Part shown: piece after piece, positions 13,386-24,671 of the stretch | Numbering within the stretch: position 1 is the stretch's first letter | How the letters are laid out: the number at the start of each line of letters is the position of its first letter | Assembly (NCBI GenBank): GCA_963662155.1 | Contig: OY759261.1 | Span: 49,714,414 to 49,778,413 of the forward strand | Length of the DNA stretch: 64,000 nt | From: Lamellibrachia columna | Taxonomy: Eukaryota > Annelida > Polychaeta > Sabellida > Siboglinidae | Direction of reading: 5' to 3' | Program-made: the position numbers and the translations under genes | The notes under the pieces: model-generated | Databases searched by the model: none | Told to the model about the DNA's origin: nothing | Seen by the model: the letters and a program-made list of their open reading frames with translations, nothing else

Positions 13386-14385
13386 TTTTTTGTCATACCG
13401 TAATGTATTTCAGGAGTTGAAAAAAAGTTGTATTTATTAGAGTATTGTAACCATGTTATATATTTTACTAATCCACAAAGAATTTGTCTACCGCCGAAAT
13501 GCTTTACAAGATGACCTAAATATCTTAGAGCAGTGGAGTAACAAATGGTTACTAAAATTTCATCCAAGCAAATGTAAACATATGACTATTGGAAATAATA
13601 ACATTGGGGAAACCAAATATTCTATGACACTTAACAACTCCATTTATCCGCTCAACACAATTGAAAAAAAATGGCTTAGGGGTTATTATAGACACAAAGC
13701 TACCCTTTGATGACTACATTAACCATGCAGTAAACAAAGCAACAAAGATGACAAAAATAATTTGCAGATCTTTTAAATTTCTTGACAAAGATACGTTCTT
13801 GCCATTGTATAAAACAATGGTAAGAACGAATCTTGACTATGCCATAGCAGTATGGTATCCTTACAAAAAAAACGCAATAGAAAATGTCCAAAGAAGATCA
13901 ACAAAAGAATTGCCAGGGATGAGAAACTTAACTTATATAGAAAGATTAAAATTATTAAACCTTCCCTCATTATCATATAGACGTATACGAGGCGATATGA
14001 TTGAAGTTTTTTTAATTATAAATAATCTATACGACATTGAATCTTCACCTAAACTCTTAAAATGGGAGGATGTATCCTTCAGGACAGGAAATAGAGGGTA
14101 CACTCTAAAATTATTTACTCAAAGAAAGAACAAAAACAAATATAAGAAAAAATGCTTTTCCAATCAGAGTGACTGAACCTTGGAATTCCCTCCCGGAAAC
14201 AGCAAAATCTTTAAATACTTTTAAAAACCGCATGGACCAATTCTGGTCCAATCAGGAAATTCTGTATAATTTCGAAGCACCATTAAAAACAGGAACTGGA
14301 ATTCTTAAACTGTTAATAGACGAAGAAGAAGATCTGTTCATTGAGAAACCTGTGATCTGAACCATCTTAAGGTAAGGTAAGGTCA
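13386..14385 (+). mobile_element. LINE-A copy 2: RT C-terminal half
   Basis: Truncated CR1/Jockey-type ORF2. It starts inside the reverse transcriptase (DDLNILEQWSNKWLLKFHPS) and shifts frame at an A-run near 13663. It continues with the thumb and C-terminal motifs (LYKTMVRTNLDYA, RLKLLNLPSLSYRRIRGDMI), has a stop near 14176 and ends with NSLPETAKSLNTFKNRM. The tail ends in repeated AAGGT units at about 14368-14382. It is the same family as 1-325. It lies directly behind the truncated 3' LTR. Confidence 0.88.
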
Positions 14386-14514
14386 AATGTTTATTAACAT
14401 GCAAGTGTACCATTTAATAATACAATTGCAATGTAGTTGAAACTAAAGCTGATGTAATTTTATGAGCATCGAGGATGTGAAATACTCTGATTTATGCACA
14501 ATTCTCAGATACTT

Positions 14515-14645
14515 TGAGACCCTCCAATTTACCTACAATTCTCTGATGTCCCGAGCCCCTCCAGTTTATGTACAACTCTGATACCCTGAGACCCTCCGAT
14601 TTACGTACAATCCTCCAATATCCTGAGCCCCTCCGATTTACATAT
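14515..14645 (+). repeat. 36-bp degenerate minisatellite (about 3.5 copies)
   Basis: Unit of the type GAGCCCCTCCGATTTAC followed by GTACAA and TCTGATATCCT, diverged between copies. Confidence 0.75.
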
Positions 14646-14866
14646 AAATCTCCTGCATTTGCATTTCTGAAACTTAACATGTATGACTCAATAAGACACA
14701 TCTATTTGTCTTTATTTAATTGCCTGTGTATAACTATCAAGTGTAGTTGAATTCAGAATAATCATTTGTGCACATCCTGGTACATCTGACAGCATTTCGA
14801 AGTGTTTCTCAGTAACACTTCATGGTTGTGTGAGAAACGTTAACCCTTTACCTGTCTGTGTTGTAG

Positions 14867-14947
14867 CTATGAACCATTCCTGCAGCTGAAGACATCCTGT
14901 TGGAAGTTGGAGTGTCCATTTGAAACGGCTGTAGAGCTCGCTACAGT
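14867..14947 (+). CDS. FERM exon A (F2 lobe)
   Basis: Acceptor with pyrimidine tract ending TGTTGTAG, donor GTGAGT. Encodes YEPFLQ, then [14 protein letters not shown], a hallmark of the FERM F2 lobe. Ends in phase 2. Confidence 0.7.
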
Positions 14948-17900
14948 GTGAGTGACATCATTTGTGTGGTTATATATAAGTTCTCAAAGTAAAGAAAACG
15001 TAAAGTGTTTAGTATTTGTCCAGACCACCCCACCAATACACGGTGTGGGACATAGATAACATGCTATTGGCGGTGCTTTTTGGTCGGCAAGGTGCACGTC
15101 ATCGACAATATGCACAATTGAATATTTTATAGTATTTTCAGCCGTAATATTATTTGTAGTAATACAACATTTGGTCATGTCTATCAGGCCGCATGTGTGT
15201 TAGCGATATGTTGTGACATTTAGTTGGAAAAGGTGGTTACCCCATAAGTGTAGCTGTAATGTTTGTATTGTTTCAATAGCAGGAACAGAGAGGTAGAAGA
15301 TATTTTATAATGACATGAATAATACTAAGGCTAATGGTTAAATTATGTGTACTTGTAAATAGTGGTTGAAGTACCTTCAAGTACTGTCATTTAATTGACT
15401 GTATCTTTACAAGCACGCCATATTTACATTATCCAGTGCCTGCTTTATAGCCATGTTTACGTTGGGTTAGAACTACCCACTAGTCCACTAGTCTGTACAC
15501 TAGTAATGTGAATGTAGTATGATGTGTTTACCTGATTGACAGCTTACCTGTGTTTACCAGATTGACAGCTGTATGTTTTGATTGACAGCTGAGCTAGGGG
15601 ATTATGATAATGAGAAACACACACCAGGGGTCATCTCAGAGTTCCGCTTCGTGCCAGAAGAGCTGCAATCAGAGGAGATGGAACTTGCCATCTTCGAGAA
15701 GTTCAAGTCCTGCAAGTCAGTGAATAATAACAATAATACATTTCTTATATAGAGCCTCATCCAAATAATTGTTTTATACCAAGGTAAAGTGGTGTACACA
15801 TTATATTGTCATAAAATCATGTACTGATGTACAGTGGTGTACACTTTATATTGTCATAAAATCATATGTACTGATGTACAGTGATGTACACATTATATTG
15901 TCATAAAATCATATGTACTGATGTACAGTGGTGTACACATTATATTGTCATAAAATCATATGTACCGATGTACAGTGGTGTACACATTATATTGTCATAA
16001 AATCATATGTACTGATGTACAGTGGTGTACACATTATATTGTCATAAAGTCATGTACTGATGTACAGTGGTGTATACATTATATTGTCATATCATAAAAT
16101 CATGTACTGGTGTACAGTGGTGTACACATTATATTGTCATAAAATCATATGTACCGATGTACAGTGGTGTATACATTATATTGTCATAAAATCATTTAAA
16201 CTACTAATGTGCAAAATCTGCAGTTATTACTAATAAAACACACATAGAAATATATTTTAAAATTAAAAGCTATACAATATATATATATATATATATATGT
16301 ATATTCATAAATATATGAATGGGTAGTAGACACATAGGCATCGTGATCAGTGTTATTGTATTATGTTGCTATAACAGTCCAACCTGTTGTCATGATGGCA
16401 CCTGGAAGTGGACTTCAACTGGACGGCTGGATCATGTTTTCTTATTAAACCACTTTATTTATATTATGTGGAATATGGTGCTACGTTGGCGGTAATAAAT
16501 TGTCCAATGTTTGGCCAGAATCTTAAATGCTATTTACATGGTAATCCGTGTTACTAATGTGTCTTGGCTGTGTGCAGACTACTGTTTGTTAGGATATTAG
16601 GATGTGAAGTGTGGTGATGGCATGATAATAATCTGTGTTCTGTCCATGATAGATATCATAGTTCTGAGTAGCAGTCGCCGTTTCCGCCGTAGTTTCCGTT
16701 TCAGCCGTATGTCATCTTGGTTAAGTTAAACAGTTCTTCACAGAAATTAAGTACATTTTAGTTATTCTGCCATATAACGTTATGTCTTGGTTAATCGTTC
16801 TTCTGTGTGAATAAACCATATATATATTCTGTTTGCCTTAGTGTAATTTGATTGGTTTGGGGACCCGCGGAAGGGCTGGTCTCACTTCTGCTACAGGTAG
16901 GGTTGGTCTCACTTTTGCTATAGGTAAGGCTGGTCTCACTTCTGCTACAGGTAGGGCTGGTCTCACTTCTGCTACAGGTAGGGCTGGTCTCACTTCTGCT
17001 ACAGGTAAGGTCGTCCTCCCCAGGGCTAGTCTTTCCTGTATAGACCAACATTGTGACAAGTAAAAACATAAAGATGAGAAGTAAACCAGAGAAATGAAAA
17101 CAAGAGAAATGCCTTACAGTTTGCTGGGTACACAACTTTAAAGTTTATGTGCTGCCATCTGTCACATTGCATGTAGGGTAATTTGTTTTAGTCAGCAGCG
17201 TTAAGTAAAACTTAATGTGATCCCTGTAGAGAGTTGCATAGCTGTGTTTCAGCAGGTGCGTAGAGTTCTATACGGCCACCGTTAAGTAAAAATTTATTGT
17301 GATTCCTGTAGAGAGTTGCATGGCTGTGTTTCAGCAGGCGTGCAGAGTTCTATATGGCCAGCGTTAAGTAAAACTTAATGTGATCCCTGTAGAGAGTTGC
17401 ATGGCTGTGTTTCAGCAGGTGCGCAGAGTTCTATATGGCCAGCGTTAAGTAAACTTAATGTGATCTCTGTAGAGAGTTGCATGACTGTGTTTCAGCAGGT
17501 GCACAGAGTTCTATACAGCCAGCGTTAAGTAAAACTTAATGTGATCCTATAGAGAGTTGCATGACTGTGTTTCAGCAGGTGCACAGAGTTCTATACGGCC
17601 AGCATTAAGTAAAACTTAATGTGATCCCTGTAGAGAGTTGCATGACTGTGTTTCAGCAGGTGCGCAGAGTTCTATATGGCCAGCGTTAAGTAAACTTAAT
17701 GTGATCTCTGTAGAGAGTTGCATGACTGTGTTTCAGCAGGTGCACAGAGTTCTATACAGCCAGCGTTAAGTAAAACTTAATGTGATCCTATAGAGAGTTG
17801 CATGACTGTGTTTCAGCAGGTGCACAGAGTTCTATACGGCCAGCATTAAGTAAAACTTAATGTGATCCCTGTAGAGAGTTGCATGGCTGTGTTTCAGCAG

Positions 17901-20900
17901 GTGCGCAGAGTTCTATATGGCCAGCGTTAAGTAAACTTAATGTGATCTCTGTAGAGAGTTGCATGACTGTGTTTCAGCAGGTGCACAGAGTTCTATACAG
18001 CCAGCGTTAAGTAAAACTTAATGTGATCCTATAGAGAGTTGCATGGCTGTGTTTCAGCAGGTGCACAGAGTTCTATACGGCCAGCATTAAGTAAAACTTA
18101 ATGTGATCCCTGTAGAGAGTTGCATGACTGTGTTTCAGCAGATGCACAGAGTTCTATACAGCCAGCATTAAGTAAACTTAATGTGATCCCTGTAGAGAGT
18201 TGCATGACTGTGTTTCAGCAGGTGCACAGAGTTCTATACAGCCAGCATTAAGTAAAACTTAATGTGATCCTGTAGAGAGTTGCATGACTGTGTTTCAGCA
18301 GGTGCACAGAGTTCTATACAGCCAGCATTAAGTAAAACTTAATGTGATCCTGTAGAGCATTGCATGACTGTGTTTCAGCAGGTGCACAGAGTTCTATACA
18401 GCCAGCATTAAGTAAAACTTAATGTGATCTCTGTAGAGAGTTGCATGACTGTGTTTCAGCAGAAGGCCAGTCAGCATTACTCATGGCGACCGACCATTGA
18501 GAGGAGTGAGAGAGAGGATGGCCTGGGCTGTTGCATCCAAGGCATCCACCCTACAGCCAGGTGGGGGCGGAGGTTGCAGCGGGTTGTGTAGTTCCTTAAA
18601 ACTGTCACATTATATTTGTTTAAATCCGTATTTTTACTTGAAATTCTGCCCAAAGCCATTGAAATGTTTGTGTGTGTAAACTATGCATCATTCTATTTTA
18701 TACAAGAAAATATGTAGTTTAACACAATGTTTGAAACAAATCCATATATAAATAGGCCGTATTCCACCAAAAATAAATGTGTGCCATGTGGCAGGCCCAG
18801 TTCTTGTTTCTTTTATAATTATTTTTGAAGTAAATGAAAATTATGTAACAGTTATGGTGTCTGGTATGTAGCTAAATTGAGGATAAGGAGGTGAGGGTTA
18901 AAACTAGCAGACCAAGATAGGGCAAGGGTTAAAAGTAGTAGACTGAAATGGGTTCATGGTTAAAGCTAGCTGATCAACATGGGACAAGGGTTAAAGCTAG
19001 CCGACCCAGCTGGGGCAAGGGTTAACATTGATGTCATTCTGATGACTGTTTCAGTGTTGTTGTCAAGCCAGCTGTTGCCATGGCAGCTGTGGTCGATTCA
19101 CCAATGTCGTCTAGTCCTGTGTCACTGAATGTAACCACAAATGGCGCCATGTCTTCATTAGGCGCTTCCCCGCTGGAATGGCTCTACAATTTGATTAAGG
19201 GGCCAAATCAGACAACCAAAGCATCAGTCCATTCTAAGGTTACTATGGCAACTGCTGGTTGCAGCACGATTTAAGGTTAGTCTATAGACTGCCTCACAGA
19301 CACTGAACAAGATTGGTTGTGTCTGAAAGGTTTGTTTTTGCTACTCTAAACAATACATACACTTAACTTGCGTGTCAACATCTGATCATGGAAAGCCTCC
19401 TCCGCTCAATTATCAGACTTGAGCATGCTGTTTTTATGTCATCATTTTGATTTGTTCTCATTTGTGGTGAACACATGCGCAACTAAGTGTGAAGTCACTT
19501 GAGACCACACAGGTAACATGTCGCTAGAATTGCCTTGTGTGCAATAACTAGATCGATTTTACTATAGAAATGAAAAAAAAATTAAAAGTGGGACATTTCA
19601 TCAAACACCAAATCTTATCGCCATTATATCGTATAAATCTCTGCACTATGAAACATTTGTGATTTGTTCAGATCTCCTCTTGTGACATAGTTCAAAGTTC
19701 TTGTTCTGACAGACGAATCACAGCTGGCTCAGGTGAAGCTGAATGGCCTTGATGAGACGGGGCCTGTTGCCATGACAACGAAGCCATACAAGGACGTGAA
19801 TACGTTCACCAGTTGACGTTTGTGAGCGCTCAGGGCGTTATCCCGCCCGACCAGATGAAGTGTAACACCCTCAAGGCCCAAGCTGAGGAACAGTACAAGA
19901 ACACGGGTCAGTGGTAGATAGAGTGACCACTGAGTGACCAGTGTAGCACTTCAGACTGGTCAGGGGCAGCTAGAATGACCACTATATCCAGTATAGTACT
20001 TCAGACTGGTCAGTGGCAGCTAGAGTGATCACTGTGTCTAGTTACTCTAGTATAACATTTCATACAGTGACAGCTAGAGTGACCGCTGTGTCCAGTATAG
20101 TGCTTCAGATGGACAGTGCCAGCTAAAGTGACCACTGTCTAGTATAGTACTTCAGACTGGTCAGTGGCAGCTAGAGTGACCACTATGTCCAGTATAGCAC
20201 TTCAGACTGGACTGTTGTAAATAACATTGTAGTTGTATCAGAAGTCAACTTGGCAGCATCTAAAGGTGCAACGTTGCTTTTATCATAAAATTTCTGTTCT
20301 TCCTCAATGCTCCCTGGACTGCATTTGTTGCTCCCTTTGTAAAGGACTGAGGCATTTGTTGCTTCCTTTATAAAGGGCTGAGGCATTTGTTGCTCCCTTT
20401 ATAAAGGGCTGAGGCATTTGTTGCTTCCTTTATAAAGGGCTGAGGCATTTGTTGCTCCCTTTATAAAGGGCTGAGGCATTTGTTGCTTCCTTTATAAAGG
20501 GCTGAGGCATTTGTTGCTCCCTTTATAAAGGGCTGAGGCATTTGTTGCTCCCTTTATAAAGGGCTGAGGCATTTGTTGCTTCCTTTATAAAGGGCTGAGG
20601 CATTTGTTGCTTCCTTTATAAAGGGCTGAGGCATTTGTTGCTTCCTTTATAAAGGGCTGAGGCATTTGTTGCTCCCTTTATAAAGGGCTGAGGCATTTGT
20701 TGCTTCCTTTATAAAGGGCTGAGGCATTTGTTGCTCCCTTTATAAAGGGCTGAGGCATTTGTTGCTTCCTTTATAAAGGGCTGAGGCATTTGTTGCTCCC
20801 TTTATAAAGGACTGAGGCATTTGTTGCTCCATTTATAAAGGACTGAGGCATTTGTTGCTTCCTAACACGACTGTCTGTGTTGATGCAGGGCTGTCTGCAG

Positions 20901-20971
20901 ACAAGACGTTGACTGTGGAGATGCCCCCCAAAGAAGACACCCCAAGGTGGTTCCATGTCCTGCAGTCTTAG
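14867..20971 (+). CDS. FERM-domain protein, EPB41L5/EPB41L4-like (partial, probably decayed)
   Basis: Composite of five putative exons on the plus strand: 14867-14947, 15589-15715, 19055-19275, 19713-19906 and 20889-20971. The first two encode the central F2 lobe of a FERM domain as in EPB41L5 and relatives ([20 protein letters not shown], then ELGDY and [12 protein letters not shown]). FERM proteins link membrane proteins to the cortical cytoskeleton. The F1 lobe would lie upstream of the window's LINE region, and no F3 lobe was found. The last three exons encode a low-complexity linker and C-terminus that I only infer to be the same gene. Problems: exon 1 to 2 phases do not match, a TAA sits two codons before one junction, and the 19713-19906 exon needs a frameshift. 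This is either a pseudogene or an error-containing assembly. Confidence 0.55.
15589..15715 (+). CDS. FERM exon B (F2 lobe)
   Basis: Acceptor TTGACAG, donor GTCAGT. Encodes [20 protein letters not shown] and then [13 protein letters not shown], matching the F2 lobe directly after exon A in known FERM proteins. About five residues (LxLQA in relatives) and one base of phase are missing between the two exons, so a tiny exon may be hidden or lost. Confidence 0.75.
15791..16194 (+). repeat. 45-48 bp minisatellite, about 8.5 copies
   Basis: Units contain GTGTACACATTATATTGTCA and TGTACTGATGTACAGTG. Starts 75 bp behind the exon B donor. Confidence 0.95.
16873..17009 (+). repeat. 27-bp minisatellite, 5 copies
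   Basis: Unit GCTGGTCTCACTTCTGCTAC plus AGGTAGG; the unit length is divisible by three, so both strands show spurious repetitive ORFs. Each unit contains CTACAG/GTAGG, a word resembling an exon-intron border. Confidence 0.95.
17198..18462 (+). repeat. 81-bp minisatellite, about 15-16 copies
   Basis: Unit GTTAAGTAAAACTTAATGTG, then TGTAGAGAGTTGCATGACTG, then TGTTTCAGCAGGTGCACAG and TATACAGCCAGC. Groups of units share variants (for example TATATGG versus TATACAG), indicating block duplications. The last unit ends at GTGTTTCAGCAG, a good splice-acceptor sequence, followed by non-repetitive DNA. Confidence 0.97.
18463..18600 (+). other. Possible exon after the 81-bp array (weak)
   Basis: Non-repetitive GC-richer sequence follows the acceptor-like end of the array. 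One frame is open to a GT at about 18562. No domain was recognised and the phases do not fit exon B, so this is only a candidate. Confidence 0.2.
19055..19275 (+). CDS. Putative exon of the FERM gene (linker region)
   Basis: Strong acceptor GACTGTTTCAG and donor AAG/GTTAGT. One frame is open for 73 codons, Ser/Thr/Ala-rich ([20 protein letters not shown]), then TAA two codons before the donor. The phase fits the next exon (G + AC gives Asp-Glu-Ser), so the in-frame stop looks like a lesion. Assignment to the FERM gene is inference. Confidence 0.45.
19713..19906 (+). CDS. Putative exon of the FERM gene (C-terminal region, frameshifted)
   Basis: Acceptor TTCTGACAG, donor G/GTCAGT. The first half reads [20 protein letters not shown] in one frame; the second half reads [20 protein letters not shown] in another, so a one- or two-base shift lies near 19775-19800. 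The end phase joins the terminal exon correctly. Confidence 0.45.
20316..20862 (+). repeat. 31-bp minisatellite, about 17-18 copies
   Basis: Unit GGCTGAGGCATTTGTTGCTC plus CCTTTATAAAG. The array ends 26 bp before the acceptor of the terminal FERM exon, so it fills the branch-point side of that intron. Confidence 0.97.
20889..20971 (+). CDS. Putative terminal exon of the FERM gene
   Basis: Acceptor GTTGATGCAG; encodes [20 protein letters not shown], then WFHVLQS and TAG. An ATTAAA at 21071-21076 could serve as polyadenylation signal. The reverse strand is also open here, so the call rests mainly on the splice-phase match. Confidence 0.45.
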
Positions 20972-21190
20972 ATACAGGCTGTAGGCCGTCAGGTAGAACT
21001 CATTACTGTTCTTGGGTTCCATGGTCCAGTCATGGGGCAACATAAAATCACATGTAAATTCCATCAAAAAATTAAAGATTTGTATTATTGAATTGTTCCA
21101 CTGGACCTTTGACCATGAATTTGAGACATTTCATTAAAACCAACATTATTTTTGTACTGAATATGCAGTGACATAAATATATCCAATCAC

Positions 21191-21311
21191 CTTGCGTTTT
21201 GTTAGATATGTGGCAGACATATCTTCAGGAGCATCTGTAGGGTAGAGTTTGCTAGCCACCTCATCAGTCACACCAGTTAGTCTTACAACTTTGTGAGCCA
21301 TATAGAGTTGC
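21191..21311 (-). CDS. Isolated coding exon, unknown protein
   Basis: Minus-strand segment with acceptor AAATTACAG and donor AAG/GTGATT, 121 bp, phase 1 in and phase 0 out, open throughout. It encodes 40 residues including QLYMAHKVVRLTGVTDEVAS and KLYPTDAPEDMSATYLTKRK. Composition is protein-like and not repetitive, but I do not recognise the family and found no partner exon. It lies tail-to-tail with the FERM gene. Confidence 0.45.
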
Positions 21312-22267
21312 CTGTAATTTCATGACGTTAAAACTTCACAAAGCAGCTCTCTTTAGGCTCCTCTAATGTTGGAACTGAAAAAGGAGATATACAATTATAC
21401 TACTAGTAGAAATGAAAACTATATTTTGAAATTCAAATTTTTATTATCTAAGTTATTTTGAATATCTGCATAAAATATGGTTTCAAGTTTAAAATTACAG
21501 CTTGTTACCTGGCATTACGCTACTAAGTCTGAGGGGCATTTTTACTTTTAAGTGTGCCTTTTAGTAGGTAAGACATTCCTCTTCCAGGCACAGTTTGAAA
21601 TATTTGCATCTGATGATATAATGAGATATTAGTAATCAAACAGCATAATTATTATCCAGTAATTATATTTTTGTTAGGCATTGCTGCCTGGAATGACAAT
21701 TTTTTTATAACATTGTTGTAAACACTCAGTTTCAAATAATTAGCCACTCCCTTAGCAGATAAGGTATTCTCCCTTGTCCACAACATGGCGATTTCTATTT
21801 TGAGCATTTTATCTTGCTGGAGAAAATGGATTTTGGTGTACACATTATTTGGTTTTTTTTTAGCATTAATTTGTATTGCTATAAACCATAAATTATATAC
21901 AGTAGGACATTAAGCATATAACATACCATAGATACATTGTAAAAAGAATTGTGTGCAAAAAAAAAAAAAATCTACACTATGCCAATGGGAAAGACCTGAG
22001 AAGATTTAAACATGACCAGTAAATTAACCTTTGGGATATGGAAAAAGAATTCTATGATCATAAAATAATTATCCTGAGATATGTTCAATACTTTCATGTT
22101 CAGTTCCTTCCACCCTAGGCATAGCTTTATCCACTCCTTTATGTTGTCCCTCCATCTTCCTCTTCTTCCTTTACCTTCTGTCATACCTTAAAAGATGGGT
22201 TTGACTGGGCAGATTCTACTTTTCATGTGTCCACTTCAGTTTACGTTGATACACTTCATCTATAATA
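21312..22267. other. No clear gene; possible LINE tail remnant
   Basis: AT-rich DNA with a 13-A run near 21958-21970. On the minus strand 22184-22110 reads GKGRRGRWRDNIKEWI, similar to the C-terminal basic motif of LINE ORF2 proteins; too short to classify. Confidence 0.3.
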
Positions 22268-22270
22268 AAT

Positions 22271-22692
22271 GTTAGACCTGTGGTTTGACATAGTTTGATA
22301 CAGTACTGTGGTGTGTCATCTATCTTGTAACAGCCGACTACCATATAGTTCCCAGTAGACTCGTGGTTTGACATAGTTTGATACAGTACTGTGGTGTGTC
22401 ATCCATCTTATAACAGCCGACTACCATATAGTTCCCAGTAGACCCGTGGTTCGACACAGTTTGATACAGTACTGTGGTGTGTCATCCATCTTATAACAGC
22501 CGACTACCATATAGTTCCCAGTAGACCCGTGGTTCGACACAGTTTGATACAGTACTGTGGTGTGTCATCCATCTTATGACAGCCAACTACCATATAGTTC
22601 CCAGTAGACCCGTGGTTCGACACAGTTTGATACAGTACTGTGGTGTGTCATCCATCTTATAACAGCCGACTACCATATAGTTCCCAGTAGAC
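22271..22692 (+). repeat. 83-bp minisatellite, about 5 copies
   Basis: Unit contains ACACAGTTTGATACAGTACT, a GTGGTGTGTCATCCATC word and GACTACCATATAGTTCCCAG. Confidence 0.95.
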
Positions 22693-22734
22693 TGTGAAGC
22701 CTTGGAAGGTGGTACAAGTTATCCGTTGTGTTTA

Positions 22735-22835
22735 GCCTGCCTTGATTCTTGAAAATGCATGTTTTTGCTTATGGTTTCATTTTTTATAGAAGGGTTCGCA
22801 TTTATTTGGTTGCGTTATTTGCGTACTTCTTTTGA
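22735..22835 (+). mobile_element. Degenerate copy of the MITE end seen at 52848-52947
   Basis: The sequence around TGTTTTTGCTTATGGTTTCA and the following TTGCGTTATTTGCG parallels the right part of the element at 52182-52947. Diverged; ends are not defined. Confidence 0.35.
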
Positions 22836-23497
22836 GAACTATGTAATATATTTTATTGCAATAACACATTTGATGGATAGCTATATTTGTAAATGTTCTG
22901 CTCTCTGTTTGAGGGTGTGGAATGCGCAAGAAAGAACCTACTCATTAAGTTCCCCGACAACCCCTGGTCATGATGACGTCTTCCCGTCTTGATTGACAGG
23001 GCACCAAACAGTGCATGGGCACCACTGTGGAACAGTGCTACTCACATTGCTAGATACTGCTAATGTACTGTACATTATGTTACTACAGAGATTCTACCAG
23101 GATTATTTCATTGTGTTATGGTGGGTGGTCATAATTTTACAGTTTATAAATAAAAAACAGTGTATCTAAATGGTGGATGTCGTGTGATAAAATTTTTACT
23201 TTGAATAACAATGATGTTTGCAGTGGCTCGTAATAAGACAGGCGTAATGGGTTGTTATTTAGGCACTCTATGCTATAAATATCTTGTCCCAGGAACATAA
23301 CAGACATAAGTACTCTTTTATATATGGGCATTTACACAGTACTGGGCAACACAATTGTGTACCCCGTAACTTAGAAATGTTGAAATCTTTTATTTTTAAA
23401 TGTGACTCGGACAGTGTGGTCAGCAAAACAAGTCCTTTAAGTTGAAATATCGATTGGATTAAATTATCTTGTAACAATAATAAATACATAAAAGATG

Positions 23498-23501
23498 TGA
23501 G

Positions 23502-23597
<96 letters not shown>

Positions 23598-23598
23598 T
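23498..23598 (+). repeat. (GTGC)n microsatellite
   Basis: About 25 copies of the tetranucleotide GTGC/GCGT, uninterrupted. Confidence 0.98.
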
Positions 23599-23621
23599 CC
23601 TTGTACATGAAATAATTTGTA

Positions 23622-23753
23622 CAGTGGAACCTCGTTTGTGGATTGATTAATTGATAATGAAGCAATTTACAGTATATGGATTTGATCACAAAACTGTGTG
23701 GATTAATCAATAAAACACATTATTGAAGAATGGAATAATGAAGTTTCACTGTG
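23622..23753. mobile_element. Possible Tc1/mariner-type MITE remnant
   Basis: Starts TACAGTGGAACCTCG and ends AATGAAGTTTCACTG, imperfect inverted termini of the CAGTnnAACCTC type. The second TA is not intact, so this stays tentative. Confidence 0.35.
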
Positions 23754-24142
23754 TTTTCATTATTATATGTACATTCACACACAACCCAACTTCTTAGACA
23801 TGCACGTTAAATGTGAAGATATATAGCGGTATGGTTAACTTGGGTACTGTTATAGAAACTGTGCTAAATGCTTATTGAATCATGACAGTTGTGTCAGATT
23901 GATGAAGTTTGGCAGATTCTCAAGGATTCAGTTAATAAATTACGACAATTCTTGTATTACACCAGTACTGTTGATGGTCAGATTATTGAATTGGGATTTT
24001 AATGTTTTGTCTTGGAAAAAAATTTACTCGACAATGTCGGTTTGCCTGTCATGGGATGGGTTTTTGTTATGACCATGAAAATGCTCCGAGGTTGTGAAGG
24101 GTCGATTTGTTGAATCCTGAAAGTGCTGATGTACATTTACAG

Positions 24143-24251
24143 AATAAGAGCAGCACCAATGAGTTTGTAGAATAGGAGCAGCACCCATGAGTTTGTAGAA
24201 TAGGAGCAGCACCCATGAGTTTGTAGAATAGGAGCAGCACCCATGAGTTTG
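24143..24251 (+). repeat. 28-bp minisatellite, 4 copies
   Basis: Unit GAATAGGAGCAGCACCCATG plus AGTTTGTA. Confidence 0.95.
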
Positions 24252-24671
24252 CACACGACGTATGCTTGGTTTAGCCTATTACAGTTCATCTGACATTGGT
24301 TGTTATGAAAGCCTCTCACCCAGTGATTGTCAGACAGTTTACATGATATAGCGATGACACTATCTCAAATGAAGTTTCTTCTGCATCAAATGCATTTATG
24401 GCTAATCTAGGTTAAAGCAATATACATTTTGAAACAGTCTCTGCAACCCCTGAATATTGTTTAGTCCATTGCCATGGTGCACGATTTTTACCTCGTATCA
24501 ATCATTTTGTTTCACTTATGCAGTTTAAATCAGCAGTATTCTAGATATTTCAGTAAGGTAACCCAATGCACGCCTGAAGTTCTGAACTGTTCTGAACTGC
24601 ATACGCAAACGTGTCGCCCTTTCCTTACCAAATTTTTATTAAAATGTGTAACAGTATTATTTTAATGAGAT

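Noticed and set aside
20771..21067. 98-codon minus-strand frame overlapping the FERM terminal exon
   Set aside because: Part of it is minisatellite, and no acceptor or donor fits; the plus-strand exon has a matching phase.
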